33,245 nt of DNA from CAZYTO01 sp964650405 (GTDB lineage Bacteria > Acidobacteriota > Thermoanaerobaculia > Gp7-AA8). The notes beneath the pieces are model-generated. The model did no database searches. It had not been told where the DNA came from and saw only the letters and a list, made by a program, of their open reading frames with translations. Each line of letters begins with the position of its first letter. Position 1 is the stretch's first letter. The DNA lies in the NCBI GenBank assembly GCA_964650405.1, contig CAZYTO010000020.1:1-33245 (forward strand), read 5' to 3'. The translations under genes and the position numbers were made by a program. This document shows, in pieces, positions 14,708 to 23,365 of the stretch.

Positions 14708-17278
14708 ATTCGAGCCTCGCTCGTCGTCGCCCTGACCTGTGCCGCGGCGTTCGCGCAGCAGCCGCGGATCGACTCGCTAACGCCTTCTCAGGGACCCATC
14801 GCCGGCGGCACCATCGTGACCGTCACCGGCGCGAATTTTACCGGCGTCGTGGTGAAGCTTGATCGCTCTCCCGTCACACCGCTCTCCCAAACGGATTCTC
14901 AGATCCAGGTACAGATGCCGAAGCACGACAACGGGTATGCGGTGATCGCGGTCGGAACTTCATACGCCAAGTACCTCTACCAACCCCCTCGATTGGATGA
15001 GCTGCCGCCGGGTTACATCACAACGGTTGCAGGCATCGGTTCGTACAGCGGCGAGTACGGCCCGGCAACCCTCGCGTCCATCCAACCTTGGGGGATGGCG
15101 TTTGATCGGAGCGGACAGCTTTACTTCACCGACACTCCAAACAATCGCGTCATGCGCATCCGGTCGGATGGCATCGTCGAGCCCTTCGCCGGCAATGGTT
15201 TCTCCGACGGACCTCACCCCGAGGGTCAGACGCCGGCGTTGAGCGTGACGATCAGCTTTCCGCGATCGATTGCCTTCGACAGCGGAGGGAATCTCATCGT
15301 GCCTGACGGTGGCAATTATCTCTGGCGCGTCGATCCGTCGGGGCTGGCGGAGATCATCGCAGGCACTGGGCAACGTTCGAACTCTGCACCCGAGGGAGTG
15401 CCAGCGAGCGGAACCGCGATCGGGTATCCCAGCTTCGTCGCGGTCAACGGCGAGGACAATGTCTTCTTCATCGATTGGACCAATGCGCGCGTCCGCAAGA
15501 TCGACCGCAATGGCATTCTTTCGACGGTCGCGGGAAATGGTACCTACGGATTCAGCGGAGACGGCGGCCCCGCGAAGGATGCGCAGTTCAACCTCGTGTT
15601 CAATGATCTCGGAGGCCTCGCTGTCGATAGCGCGGGCAATCTCTTGCTTCTCGATCATGGCAATCATCGCGTTCGCCGCATCAGCCGGTCGACCGGCATG
15701 ATCGACACGGTCGTCGGCCCGACCGTTAACAATCATCTGCTCGATAATCCTCGAGCGATCGCAGAGGTTGGCGATGCGCTTTACTTCAGCAACGCCGCGG
15801 AGATCTACCGGCGCGCCGCTGACGGCACGATCACGCAGATCGCCTCGGGGAAACGCGGTTTCAGCGAGGACGGCAGCGCTCTTCCCGGTGCCAGCATCGG
15901 ATTGGTGAAAGGGCTGAGCGTCGATCCCCTCGGGAACCTGCTCTATGCGGATGATGACATCCAACGCATTCGCGTCATCAGCTCTCCGACAAATCGGATT
16001 TTCACGCTCGCCGGGATCGGTCCGCGCTCATTTGGGGAAGGCGACCAGGCCGTCGCCGCATCTCTGCTCACCGCCAATCTCGATCTCGATTTTCTGCCGA
16101 GCGGCGAGCTTCTCATCGCGGATCAGAATCGGCTCCTGAGGATCGATCAGGATGCCCACCTTACTCGCGTGGCTGGCAGCGGTGTCTTCGGTCCACTCTT
16201 CGACGTGCCTGCGTTGAACGCCTCGATGGGGACCGCCTCGGCATCGGTCGCCGGCGATGGAAGCATCGATATCGCAGGCGGATACATCGGAGCCTTGCGA
16301 ATCGATGCCCAGGGAATCGTTCGCCAGGTGGCTGGAAACGCCAGTGCGTGTGGCTTCGCGGGTGATGGCGGCGCCGCGCTGACCGCAACGCTATGCCAGA
16401 CCTGGGATGCGCTGCGCGACAGCACAGGAAACCTCTTCATCGCGGACACGAACAACAATCGCATCCGTCGTGTCGATGCGGCAACCGGCGTCATCACGAC
16501 ATTCGCCGGCAGCGGGCCGCCGAACGGCCTGGAGCACTACGGAGCCGGTAATACCTGCGGGGACGGCGGACCGGCTACGACGGCGTGCATCAATACTCCC
16601 TATGGGCTTGCGTTCGACGACTCGAGCGACTTGTTCGTCTGCGAAAACGAGGCGCGGATTCGCAAGATCGATCGGAATGGCATCATCAATACTCTGGCCT
16701 ATGTCCACTGCACCAAGTTGGCGTACGCATTCGGAAATCTCTTCACCGTCGCTGGTGACTTCCTGGCCCGGATTTCTCCCTCCGGAGAGGTTATTCCGCT
16801 GACCGCCCGGAGTGTCGGCTTCTCCGGAGATGGAGGCCCCGCGAGCGGAGCGCGAATATTCGGACTCAAGCAGAGCCACGGAGTCGCGGTCGACCGCGAA
16901 GGCAATCTCTTCTTCGCCGACGGCGACAACCTTCGAGTGCGAGCAATCCGCTACGGCGCGATCCTGGCGCCGCCCGGCGCGACGATCGAGGCGACCTCCA
17001 TTGGATCATCGATTCGGGTGACCGTTTGGGGATCGGGCGGTCACGCGGCGCCCGGGGTGCGCGTCGACTTTACCGTTCCGTTCGCCGGTGCTTCGTGCAC
17101 GCTCTCGAGCGGATTTGCGACGACCGACGTGAATGGCGTCGCGACTGTGAGCTGCTCATCCAACTGTGTAGCTGGAACGTACAACGTCACCGCGCGCCCC
17201 CTCACTTCGTCGTCGACCGCGAGCGTGTCGTTCACGAATGTAGGTGGGCCATGTCGGAGGCGCGCGGTCAAGCACTGA
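14708..17278 (+). CDS. Secreted IPT/TIG plus NHL-repeat protein 1 with RRAVKH tail
   Basis: About 856 aa. The signal peptide (RASLVVALTCAAAFAQ) is followed by an IPT/TIG domain (IDSLTPSQGPIAGGTIVTVTGANF). A long NHL beta-propeller region comes next, with repeated motifs such as AGNGTYGFSGDGGPA and FIADTNNNRIRRVD. An Ig-like (Big-1 type) C-terminal domain ends in CRRRAVKH. Such proteins are exported binding or scaffold proteins; the ligand is unknown. No ATG, GTG or TTG lies between an in-frame TAG (14687) and the signal peptide. The plausible start is ATT 14708 or ACG 14699; the first canonical codon, GTG 14816, would remove the signal peptide. It is a paralogue of the gene at 23366. Confidence 0.85.
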   Translation: MRASLVVALTCAAAFAQQPRIDSLTPSQGPIAGGTIVTVTGANFTGVVVKLDRSPVTPLSQTDSQIQVQMPKHDNGYAVIAVGTSYAKYLYQPPRLDELPPGYITTVAGIGSYSGEYGPATLASIQPWGMAFDRSGQLYFTDTPNNRVMRIRSDGIVEPFAGNGFSDGPHPEGQTPALSVTISFPRSIAFDSGGNLIVPDGGNYLWRVDPSGLAEIIAGTGQRSNSAPEGVPASGTAIGYPSFVAVNGEDNVFFIDWTNARVRKIDRNGILSTVAGNGTYGFSGDGGPAKDAQFNLVFNDLGGLAVDSAGNLLLLDHGNHRVRRISRSTGMIDTVVGPTVNNHLLDNPRAIAEVGDALYFSNAAEIYRRAADGTITQIASGKRGFSEDGSALPGASIGLVKGLSVDPLGNLLYADDDIQRIRVISSPTNRIFTLAGIGPRSFGEGDQAVAASLLTANLDLDFLPSGELLIADQNRLLRIDQDAHLTRVAGSGVFGPLFDVPALNASMGTASASVAGDGSIDIAGGYIGALRIDAQGIVRQVAGNASACGFAGDGGAALTATLCQTWDALRDSTGNLFIADTNNNRIRRVDAATGVITTFAGSGPPNGLEHYGAGNTCGDGGPATTACINTPYGLAFDDSSDLFVCENEARIRKIDRNGIINTLAYVHCTKLAYAFGNLFTVAGDFLARISPSGEVIPLTARSVGFSGDGGPASGARIFGLKQSHGVAVDREGNLFFADGDNLRVRAIRYGAILAPPGATIEATSIGSSIRVTVWGSGGHAAPGVRVDFTVPFAGASCTLSSGFATTDVNGVATVSCSSNCVAGTYNVTARPLTSSSTASVSFTNVGGPCRRRAVKH

Positions 17279-17322
17279 TCACGCCGCCCGAGCGAGCGCG
17301 GCGGTTCTGACTTCGTCCAGCA

Positions 17323-17397
17323 CTCCCAGCCACTCTAGCCGTTGACGCATCGCCGCGTTGTGGTCTGAGCTAGAATCAACCCGCGCCCGGAGGAGGA
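17323..17397 (+). promoter_or_regulatory. CTCCCAGCCA element, possible -10 and strong RBS before the third RRAVKH gene
   Basis: CTCCCAGCCA at 17323-17332 is followed by GCTAGAAT (TAGAAT 17371-17376), a plausible -10. GGAGGAGGA (17389-17397) is a strong ribosome binding site 5 bases before the TTG start at 17402. The element-to--10 spacing differs from that at the two NHL genes. An upstream hairpin, CGCCGC/GCGGCG (17282-17303), follows the stop of NHL gene 1 without a T-run. Confidence 0.4.
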
Positions 17398-17401
17398 TAC
17401 G

Positions 17402-18715
17402 TTGAAGATTCTCTTCAGGGCTCTTCTTGCGCTCGCATTCGCCGCCGCCGCACAGGCGCAATCATTCACTCCGAGCTTCACCCTCTCGTTCGGCTCGCCG
17501 GTCACGTTTGCCACGCACACGCAGCTCGCGAGCTACGGCTTCCTCTACGGTCCCTCGGACGGCACGTTCGGCGGGATTCCAGCAAGCGGGAGCTCATACA
17601 CCTTTTATGGCGATGCGGCGTCGAACTCGGCATGCACCGGCACAGTATCCGGCCTGGCCGGCGCGTTCGCGTTCGGCGGCACGCTCGATCACGTGACCGG
17701 CGGCTGCCGAAGACTCTTCGGCCCGGGAGACGCCCCGGCCGGCTGGACGTTCGACAAGGATTACGCCGGCGGCGGTCAGGTGGTTCGCTTCTCCGGCGGC
17801 GGCAAGAACGGATGGCTGATGGTCTTCCATGGCGAGTACCACTGGCTCAATCAGGCCAATCCGCCGAGCTTCAAGTGCTTCGCCGGCTCGAACACCACCT
17901 CGCTTGTGGCGTGCTTCTACTCGTCGATCGGGCTGGCGGTGTCGACAGACAACGGCCAGACGTTCAGGGTCGCCGGGCAGATCGTTCAGCCCAGCCAGGC
18001 GCTGTCGTTGTTCGAAGGCGGCGGGACGAACATGGCCGTCGGCTACGGCTCGATCGTGGTTGCCGATGCGAACGGCGCGCACCTGGACAATCCTCCGCCG
18101 GATCCGAGCCGCGCGTACTTCTACGTCCTGTGGTCGGATTCGCTCCCCGGCCTGCCGGGAGCGTGCGCAACGAACAACTGCCTGGCTGTCGCGCGCGCCG
18201 CATACGCTGACGTCGTCACCGCGGCGCTCTCCGGCGACGCGCACCAGGTGGCGCAGCTCTTTCACAAGTATGACGGAGCGTCCCCCAATCCCTGGACACA
18301 GCCGGCCACGGCGTTCGTTCAGGGGAACGCCACGCCTGACCTCTCGGGGATCTCCGGCCGCTTCGCGCCACTGTGGACCGACGAGGCGGCGTACGACCCC
18401 GACGTGTTGTACGACCGTAATCTCGACGTCTACCTTGCGGTGTATCCCGCGGCGGGCGGCGTGAAAGTACGCGCGTCGAAAGACCTGATCCATTGGTCGA
18501 AACCGATCGGCAACGCGTACAGCGAGGCAGGGCACGCGCTTTACTATCCGACGCTCGTTGGTGAGACGGGCGATCCGACGATCGGCGGCCTCGCGCCGCG
18601 GTTGTACTTCAGCAGCTTTCCGGTCAACGGGTTCCCGGACTACGCGACGGCAACATTCGAGAGTGTTCCGCTGGTCCTTACGCCGCTGCCGAAACGACGT
18701 GCCGTGAAGCATTGA
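17402..18715 (+). CDS. Secreted beta-propeller-like protein with RRAVKH tail, function unknown
   Basis: 437 aa from a TTG start with a strong Shine-Dalgarno. The signal peptide is MKILFRALLALAFAAAAQAQ. The mature part has repeated aromatic beta-rich segments (GWLMVFHGEYHWLN, IGLAVSTDNGQTFRVAGQI, YDRNLDVYLAVYPAAGGVKVRASKDLIHWSKPI). These resemble BNR/Asp-box or glycosidase-type propellers, and STDNGQTF is close to an Asp box. Six or more Cys (CTGT, CRR, CFAG, CFY, CATNNC) suggest disulfides in an oxidising compartment. The C-terminus LPKRRAVKH matches the tails of the two NHL proteins, though the rest is unrelated. No enzyme activity can be assigned. Confidence 0.8.
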   Translation: MKILFRALLALAFAAAAQAQSFTPSFTLSFGSPVTFATHTQLASYGFLYGPSDGTFGGIPASGSSYTFYGDAASNSACTGTVSGLAGAFAFGGTLDHVTGGCRRLFGPGDAPAGWTFDKDYAGGGQVVRFSGGGKNGWLMVFHGEYHWLNQANPPSFKCFAGSNTTSLVACFYSSIGLAVSTDNGQTFRVAGQIVQPSQALSLFEGGGTNMAVGYGSIVVADANGAHLDNPPPDPSRAYFYVLWSDSLPGLPGACATNNCLAVARAAYADVVTAALSGDAHQVAQLFHKYDGASPNPWTQPATAFVQGNATPDLSGISGRFAPLWTDEAAYDPDVLYDRNLDVYLAVYPAAGGVKVRASKDLIHWSKPIGNAYSEAGHALYYPTLVGETGDPTIGGLAPRLYFSSFPVNGFPDYATATFESVPLVLTPLPKRRAVKH

Positions 18716-18859
18716 TCCCCTGCTCTTCGGATACTCCACAGCTATGGGCCGTCCCGCGAGTGTGTCGACGGTTGAACGCATTGACACCGTGAGAGCTCCG
18801 GCGTTGCGAATGACATCGATTCCATCGTGGGACCACAGCGTGGCGCTGCCGCTGGCAGG

Positions 18860-20293
18860 TCACACGCCGGCAGCGGCTGCGCGAACTTGCCCGGCGAGCT
18901 TGCGCACGGCCGCAAGCGGGTCGGCTGCCTGCGTGATGGCGCGAATCACGGCGATCGACTCCACGCCTGTCGAGGCGACTTCGGAGATCGTGGAGGCATC
19001 GATGCCGCCGATCGCGACGAGGTGGTAGCTGGCGAGCGTACGCCGCCAGCGGCGTAGCGCCTGGACTCCCTGTGGCGCGAACTTCATCACTTTGATCTTC
19101 GTTTCGAAGATCGGCCCGACGGCGATGTAGCTCGGGCGCAGTGCGTGCGCGCGCGCGACTTCTTCGTAGCAGTGCGTGCTGATGCCGAGGCGCAGTCCGG
19201 CGCGCGCGATCGCGGCGACGTCGGCGCTTTCGAGATCTTCCTGTCCGAGGTGAACGCCGAACGCGCCCAGCTCGATCGCTTCCCGCCAATGGTCGTTGAT
19301 GAACAGAGGAACGTTTGCCGCGCCGGCCACCCGAATGGCGCGGGCGATCTCGTCGCGAGGAGCGCTTCCCTTGATGCGCAACTGCAGGGCACCCACTCCG
19401 TTGCCGGCGAGACGTTCGATCCAGCCGGCAGAGTCGACGATGGCGTAGAGACCAAGCGGGCGATCGAGACGCGGGAAACACGGCCGTTCCACATTGGCAC
19501 TTGGCGTGAGCCCCGGCAGGTCCGCTTCGTCCTCCGGCCATCCGGCTTGCGCGACGGGACCGCTTCCCGATCCGACTTCGTATCCGTTGCGGATCGCGTT
19601 GGTGACGAACATCTTGGCGATGACGACGGCGTCGATGACGGAGCGACCGCTGGCGATGCACGCGGCAATCGCAGACGCGGACGTACAGCCTGTTCCATGT
19701 GTGTTGCTCGACGTGATTCGTCCGCTGCTCAACCAGAGAATGCGTCCGTTGTGAAGCACGCAATCCTGGGCAAGAGGTCCGCGATCGTGACCGCCTTTGA
19801 TGATGACGGTCGAAGGACCGAGCGCGGCCATCGCGCACGCGGCGTCTTCGATGGAGTCGAGCGTGGCCCGGCCGAGGAGCATGCGCGCCTCGTCGAGGTT
19901 CGGAGTGACGATGTCGACGTGCGGCAATAGCATGCGCGCGGCTTCCACGTCGCCGAGCTCGCCGCCCGCAGACGCGCGAAGCACTGGATCAAGAATGATC
20001 GGGCAGTGACGGGGAAACGCCGCCAGCGCTCGCCCATGATCCGCGCTCGGGACCATTCCGATCTTGATTGCCGACGGAGACAGATCGCCTGTAAGCGCGT
20101 GCCACTGCGACTGGAGCGAGTCGGGTGGAACGGGCCACACGCCTTGAACGCCCCGTGAATTCTGCGCGGTCACCGCAGTGACGATGGTGCACGCATGCGC
20201 ACCGAGCGCGTGAATCGTGCGCGTGTCCGCCTGAATCCCCGCGCCACCGCTGCTGTCGGAGCCGCCAACGGCGAAGACGACCGGCCTAGCCAT
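18860..20293 (-). CDS. thiDE: Fused hydroxymethylpyrimidine kinase (ThiD) / thiamine-phosphate synthase (ThiE)
   Basis: 477 aa. The ThiD half (about 1-265) has VVFAVGGSDSSGGAGIQADT, AQNSRGVQG, NTHGTGCTSASAIAA and a full ribokinase-like fold. It would phosphorylate HMP and HMP-P to HMP-PP. The ThiE half (about 280-477) has LYAIVDS, LQLRIKG, INDHWREAIELGAFGVHLGQEDL, GISTHCYEE, YIAVGPIFETKIK and LVAIGGI. It would join HMP-PP with thiazole phosphate to give thiamine phosphate. The start MARPVVF at 20293 overlaps the thiG stop by 8 bp. It is the last gene of the thi operon. The linker between the halves is about 15-20 residues. Confidence 0.93.
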   Translation of the reverse strand: MARPVVFAVGGSDSSGGAGIQADTRTIHALGAHACTIVTAVTAQNSRGVQGVWPVPPDSLQSQWHALTGDLSPSAIKIGMVPSADHGRALAAFPRHCPIILDPVLRASAGGELGDVEAARMLLPHVDIVTPNLDEARMLLGRATLDSIEDAACAMAALGPSTVIIKGGHDRGPLAQDCVLHNGRILWLSSGRITSSNTHGTGCTSASAIAACIASGRSVIDAVVIAKMFVTNAIRNGYEVGSGSGPVAQAGWPEDEADLPGLTPSANVERPCFPRLDRPLGLYAIVDSAGWIERLAGNGVGALQLRIKGSAPRDEIARAIRVAGAANVPLFINDHWREAIELGAFGVHLGQEDLESADVAAIARAGLRLGISTHCYEEVARAHALRPSYIAVGPIFETKIKVMKFAPQGVQALRRWRRTLASYHLVAIGGIDASTISEVASTGVESIAVIRAITQAADPLAAVRKLAGQVRAAAAGV

Positions 20294-21068
20294 TCCAGAA
20301 TGGCGCGCCGACGACGGGCGTCGTCGGCGCGGCGGTGTCCTGCGGCTCAATCAGTCCCGCTTCGTACGCGAGACGTCCCGCATCGATGGCCAGGCTGAAG
20401 GCGCGCGCCATGGCAATGGGATCCGCTGCTTTCGAGACAGCGGTGTTCAGCAGGACCGCGTCGAAACCGAGCTGCATGGCCAGCGCTGCATCCGACGGCG
20501 CGCCGATGCCGGCGTCGATGAGAATGCGAACGTCGCGAAGCCGCTCGCGAATGGTGCGCAACGCATACTGGTTGAGCAATCCGCGCCCCGTTCCGATCGG
20601 TGCACCCCACGGCATCAGCACGCCACAGCCGGCATCGACCAGTCGCTGGCACACCACCAGATCGTCCGTACAGTACGGCAGCACCTCAAACCCGAGCTTC
20701 ACCAGCTCCTCGGCGGCCACGACCGTTTCGAACGGATCGGGCTGCAGGTTGTAGTCGTCACCGATCACTTCGAGCTTGATCCAGTTCGTCTCGAACACCT
20801 GCCGCGCCATTTGCGCAGTGGTGATCGCTTCCTTAGCCCGGCGGCATCCGGCGGTGTTCGGAAGGAATCGTCGTCCGGTCCGGCGGAGAAGATCCCAAAA
20901 CTCGTTGTTGTGCGCGGCGTTGCCCGCGACTTGCCGGCGAAGCGACACGGTCACCACATCAACTGCCGCCGCGTCGATGGCAGCGATGAGCACGTCGGGC
21001 GACGGATAGCCGGCCGTTCCGAGGAAGAAACGGCTCTGCAGCGTGACGCCGCCGATCGTCCAGGTCAT
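20286..21068 (-). CDS. thiG: Thiazole synthase ThiG
   Basis: 260 aa, normal length. A TIM-barrel enzyme that makes the thiazole phosphate of thiamine from DXP, dehydroglycine and ThiS thiocarboxylate. Seen here: FFLGTAGYPSPDVL, LPNTAGCRRAKEA, the Schiff-base lysine in NWIKLEVIGDD, LLPY-type PYCTDDLVVCQRL, PWGAPIGTGRGLLN, and LIDAGIGAPSDAALAMQLGFDAVLLNTAVSKA. ATG 21068 lies 1 bp beyond the thiS stop, with a GGAGG just upstream. An in-frame ATG at 21083 falls inside thiS and is less likely. Confidence 0.95.
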   Translation of the reverse strand: MTWTIGGVTLQSRFFLGTAGYPSPDVLIAAIDAAAVDVVTVSLRRQVAGNAAHNNEFWDLLRRTGRRFLPNTAGCRRAKEAITTAQMARQVFETNWIKLEVIGDDYNLQPDPFETVVAAEELVKLGFEVLPYCTDDLVVCQRLVDAGCGVLMPWGAPIGTGRGLLNQYALRTIRERLRDVRILIDAGIGAPSDAALAMQLGFDAVLLNTAVSKAADPIAMARAFSLAIDAGRLAYEAGLIEPQDTAAPTTPVVGAPFWNG

Positions 21069-21069
21069 C

Positions 21070-21279
21070 TCATCCTCCGGCAAACGGCATCAAGACTTCG
21101 ACGCGATCGCCCGCACGCAGCACCTGCGTCGCGTACTCGTCGCGCGGCAGAAACGATTCGTTCAATGCCACGGCGCCGTACCGCAACTCGAAATCAGCTC
21201 CGCGCAGGAGATCGGCGATCGTGCTCGATGGCGAAACGAGCTTCCGCTCGCCGTTGATCCGCACTTCGATGTCCTGCAT
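21070..21279 (-). CDS. thiS: Sulfur carrier protein ThiS
   Basis: 69 aa ubiquitin-like protein ending in the required Gly-Gly (VLMPFAGG). That end is adenylylated and converted to a thiocarboxylate, which gives sulfur to ThiG. VRINGERKLV at the start and VALNESFLPRDEYA are typical. The start lies inside thiO: the two reading frames overlap by 86 bp. No thiF is present in the window, so activation must be encoded elsewhere. Confidence 0.93.
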   Translation of the reverse strand: MQDIEVRINGERKLVSPSSTIADLLRGADFELRYGAVALNESFLPRDEYATQVLRAGDRVEVLMPFAGG

Positions 21280-22267
21280 AGGCGTTTGCCTCCGAAGCCA
21301 CGTGCGTGATCGCGTCGCGCACGACGGACGGCGCGAGGAGGTATCCGTGGCGGAAGAGTCCGTTGATGCGCGTGAGTCCGTCGTGATGCTCGACGCGCGG
21401 CAGGTTGTCAGGGAACGCTGGACGGAGATTCACATCGGTCTTCACGATGCGCGCTTCGGCGAACTCGGGCTGAATCCCGTACAGAGCGGACAACAACTCG
21501 AGCGCAGTACGTACGCTGAGCGGCGAGAGATCTTCCGCTTCGATCGAGCTGGCGCCGACAAGATAGACATTGTCGGGCCGCGGAACGATATACGCGTGGT
21601 AGCGCGGATGCACGAAGCGGATGGCCCGCCGGATCGTGATCTCCGGTGCGTGTACCCAAAGGATCTCGCCGCGCACTCCCCGCAACTCCTGCACATCCTT
21701 CTTCGCGCCGATGCCGCGGCAATCGAAGACCCAGTCGAAGCCGCGGCGGAGTGCTGCGACGTCATCGACGTGCGTTGCGCGGACATCGCATGCTTTGGCG
21801 AGATACGCCGACGCGGTTTCGATGAATCCCTGCGTGTCGATGTGCGCTTCGTCCGGCAGGTGGACACCGTGCAGTTGCGACACGTCGGGCTCGATCTGCT
21901 GCACTTCATCGGGTGTGAGCGTTTGCAGATGGCGTCCACTGCGTCGTTCGATCAACGCAATCACATGACGCAGCAGCGGAAGATCGCTCTTGTGCGCGAC
22001 GAGGAGACTTCCCTCGCGGCGAAAGTAAACAGGCCGCGGCAATCGCGCGAGCAGCGAAGGCCAGATCTCCAGCGAGCGCATGCCGATTCGAAAGATCGTG
22101 TCGTTCGCCGACTCCAGCTCCGCGTACGGCGCGAGCATTCCGGCGGCGGTGGAGCTGCAGCGCGGCGCGTTCGGGTCATGGAACAGAGTGACGTTCCAGT
22201 CACGCGCCAGCGCCTCGATCGCCGTCAGAAAACCGGCAACGCCTCCACCGACGACTGCGATCTTCAT
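21194..22267 (-). CDS. thiO: Glycine oxidase ThiO
   Basis: 357 aa FAD-dependent amine oxidase that converts glycine to the imine used by ThiG. The N-terminal dinucleotide-binding motif is IAVVGGGVAGFLTAIEAL; CSSTAAGMLAPYAELE and GLTRINGLFRHGYLLAPSV are typical of the family. The ATG overlaps the thiC stop (ATGA). The C-terminal 28 residues (starting around AYAGHRSADQ) are encoded within thiS in another frame and look like an extension past the usual end. This suggests a lost original stop codon. Confidence 0.92.
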   Translation of the reverse strand: MKIAVVGGGVAGFLTAIEALARDWNVTLFHDPNAPRCSSTAAGMLAPYAELESANDTIFRIGMRSLEIWPSLLARLPRPVYFRREGSLLVAHKSDLPLLRHVIALIERRSGRHLQTLTPDEVQQIEPDVSQLHGVHLPDEAHIDTQGFIETASAYLAKACDVRATHVDDVAALRRGFDWVFDCRGIGAKKDVQELRGVRGEILWVHAPEITIRRAIRFVHPRYHAYIVPRPDNVYLVGASSIEAEDLSPLSVRTALELLSALYGIQPEFAEARIVKTDVNLRPAFPDNLPRVEHHDGLTRINGLFRHGYLLAPSVVRDAITHVASEANAYAGHRSADQRRAEARFAIEHDRRSPARS

Positions 22268-22598
22268 GCGCTCTCCTCGCCCGGTGACAGGTAGATCTCC
22301 GAGCCTCGCTTGACGAATTCATCGGAGCGCTCCTGCATGCCGCGCGCGATCGCGTCTGTCTCGCTCACTCCCTGCTGCGCGGCGTAGTCGCGCACTTCCT
22401 GCGTGATCTTCATCGAGCAGAAATGCGGTCCGCACATCGAGCAGAAATGCGCGACCTTGGCTCCTTCCTGCGGCAGCGTCTCATCGTGGAACTGGCGCGC
22501 CGTGTCGGCATCGAGGGCGAGATTGAACTGATCCGCCCAGCGGAACTCGAATCGCGCCTTGCTCAGCGTGTCGTCCCACTCCTGCGCGGCAGGATGTC
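22264..22598 (-). pseudogene. thiC: thiC remnant: C-terminal part of phosphomethylpyrimidine synthase
   Basis: About 111 codons match the end of ThiC. They run from GHPAAQEWDDTLSKARFEFR through the radical-SAM cluster motif CSMCGPHFCSM to the stop, which overlaps thiO. The remaining N-terminal four-fifths of the protein (normally near 550-600 aa) is absent. At about 22592-22600 the sequence switches without transition to an unrelated gene fragment on the other strand. The reading frame past GHP has no ThiC similarity. Either a rearrangement destroyed thiC or the assembly joins two loci here. The usual 5' TPP riboswitch would have been on the missing side. Confidence 0.88.
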
Positions 22599-23060
22599 CC
22601 GTCCGGCGACACGGTGTGGATCAACGACAGCCTGCCGTCCGGCGCCACCCTTACCGATGGATTCTGGACGGCGCTGCAGAAGGCCGAAGGGACGTCCTCG
22701 CTGACGTCCGGCTGGAACTACGCACTGAATCACACGACCGTGACGAGTCTCAACCAGCCGATCGCGAGCGGACAGACGCTCGTGTTCTACGCGCTCAATG
22801 ACGCTTGTGCGCAGGCGACGGAAATTCAATTCGTCCTGACACGCGACGACAACAGCACCATCATGGCCTATTGGGGAGCGGCGAACGGCTTCGAGCCGCC
22901 GGGCTCCATAAACATGGGCAGCCTTGCCGCCGCCGGAACGTGGGCGCGTTACGAAGTTCCCGCCTCGCCGCTGGCGCTGGAAGGGCGAACCGTCACCAGG
23001 ATCGATCTGAACTCCGGGAACGGACACGTCTACTTCGATCACATCGGAACGAATCCGTAG
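22599..23060 (+). pseudogene. 3' fragment of a large secreted protein (lectin/adhesin-like repeat domain)
   Basis: An open frame enters from the junction and ends at TAG 23058-23060. It reads SGDTVWINDSLPSGAT, then AYWGAANGFEPPGS and MGSLAAAGTWARYEVPASPL. This WINDSLP...AYWGA...WARYEVPAS layout is one I associate with a beta-sandwich module found at the ends of very long secreted proteins; I cannot name a family with certainty. No start codon, signal peptide or upstream domains are present, so it is a truncated C-terminus whose 5' part lies elsewhere. Confidence 0.65.
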
Positions 23061-23179
23061 TTTCTTCGGGGGGCGCCGGTCGCAAGGCCGGCGCTCCTGT
23101 CGCGAAAGGTAACCGAGGTTGTCAAGAAGCAGGCGCCCGGGGCGTCGCAAGCCTGCCGCCGGGCGGGAGCGCGGATCTC

Positions 23180-23314
23180 GACAGGGGCAACACGCACGAT
23201 CGGGTCTACGCGCTCATCCGGCAGCTCAAGCCGCCCGATCGCGAGGTGATCCTTCTCTACCTGGAAGGAACGGACGCGGCGTCGATCGGCGAGATCAGCT
23301 CGGCGTCCGTATAG
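23180..23314 (+). pseudogene. Remnant of an ECF-type sigma factor (region 4)
   Basis: The frame HDRVYALIRQLKPPDREVILLY followed by LEGTDAASIGEISSASV closely resembles the start of region 4 of ECF sigma factors (PPDREV, LEG, IGEI). Region 2, the rest of region 4 and a start are missing, and the frame ends at TAG. It follows a GC-rich hairpin-prone stretch (23066-23105) after the adhesin fragment. It is gene debris between the thi locus and NHL gene 2. Confidence 0.7.
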
Positions 23315-23322
23315 GTCCAATC

Positions 23323-23350
23323 CTTCCAGCCAGTGGTTTTTTGCTAGCCT
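23323..23350 (+). promoter_or_regulatory. CTTCCAGCCA element plus TGCTAGCCT upstream of NHL gene 2
   Basis: CTTCCAGCCA (23323-23332) and TGCTAGCCT (23342-23350) are placed exactly as before NHL gene 1 (19 bases from CCAGCC to TAGCCT). The intervening bases differ (GTGGTTTTT against GCGTCCTTC), so the two blocks are conserved above their background. They probably form a shared promoter. Confidence 0.5.
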
Positions 23351-23365
23351 TTTCGCACGTTCACC

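Noticed and set aside
17282..17303. Hairpin CGCCGC/GCGGCG after NHL gene 1 as an intrinsic terminator
   Set aside because: The stem is only 6 bp and no T-tract follows; it may aid 3'-end formation but is not supported as a terminator.
18678..18860. Minus-strand frame downstream of thiDE that reads GIDVIRNAGALTVSMRSTVD
   Set aside because: It looks protein-like for about 40 residues but has no start signal, no recognised domain and overlaps the end of the RRAVKH gene. It may be a fragment, but I cannot support it.
22264..22600. TPP riboswitch for the thi operon
   Set aside because: No CUGAGA/ACCUGA-type thi box was seen. The 5' side of thiC, where it would be expected, is missing from this window.
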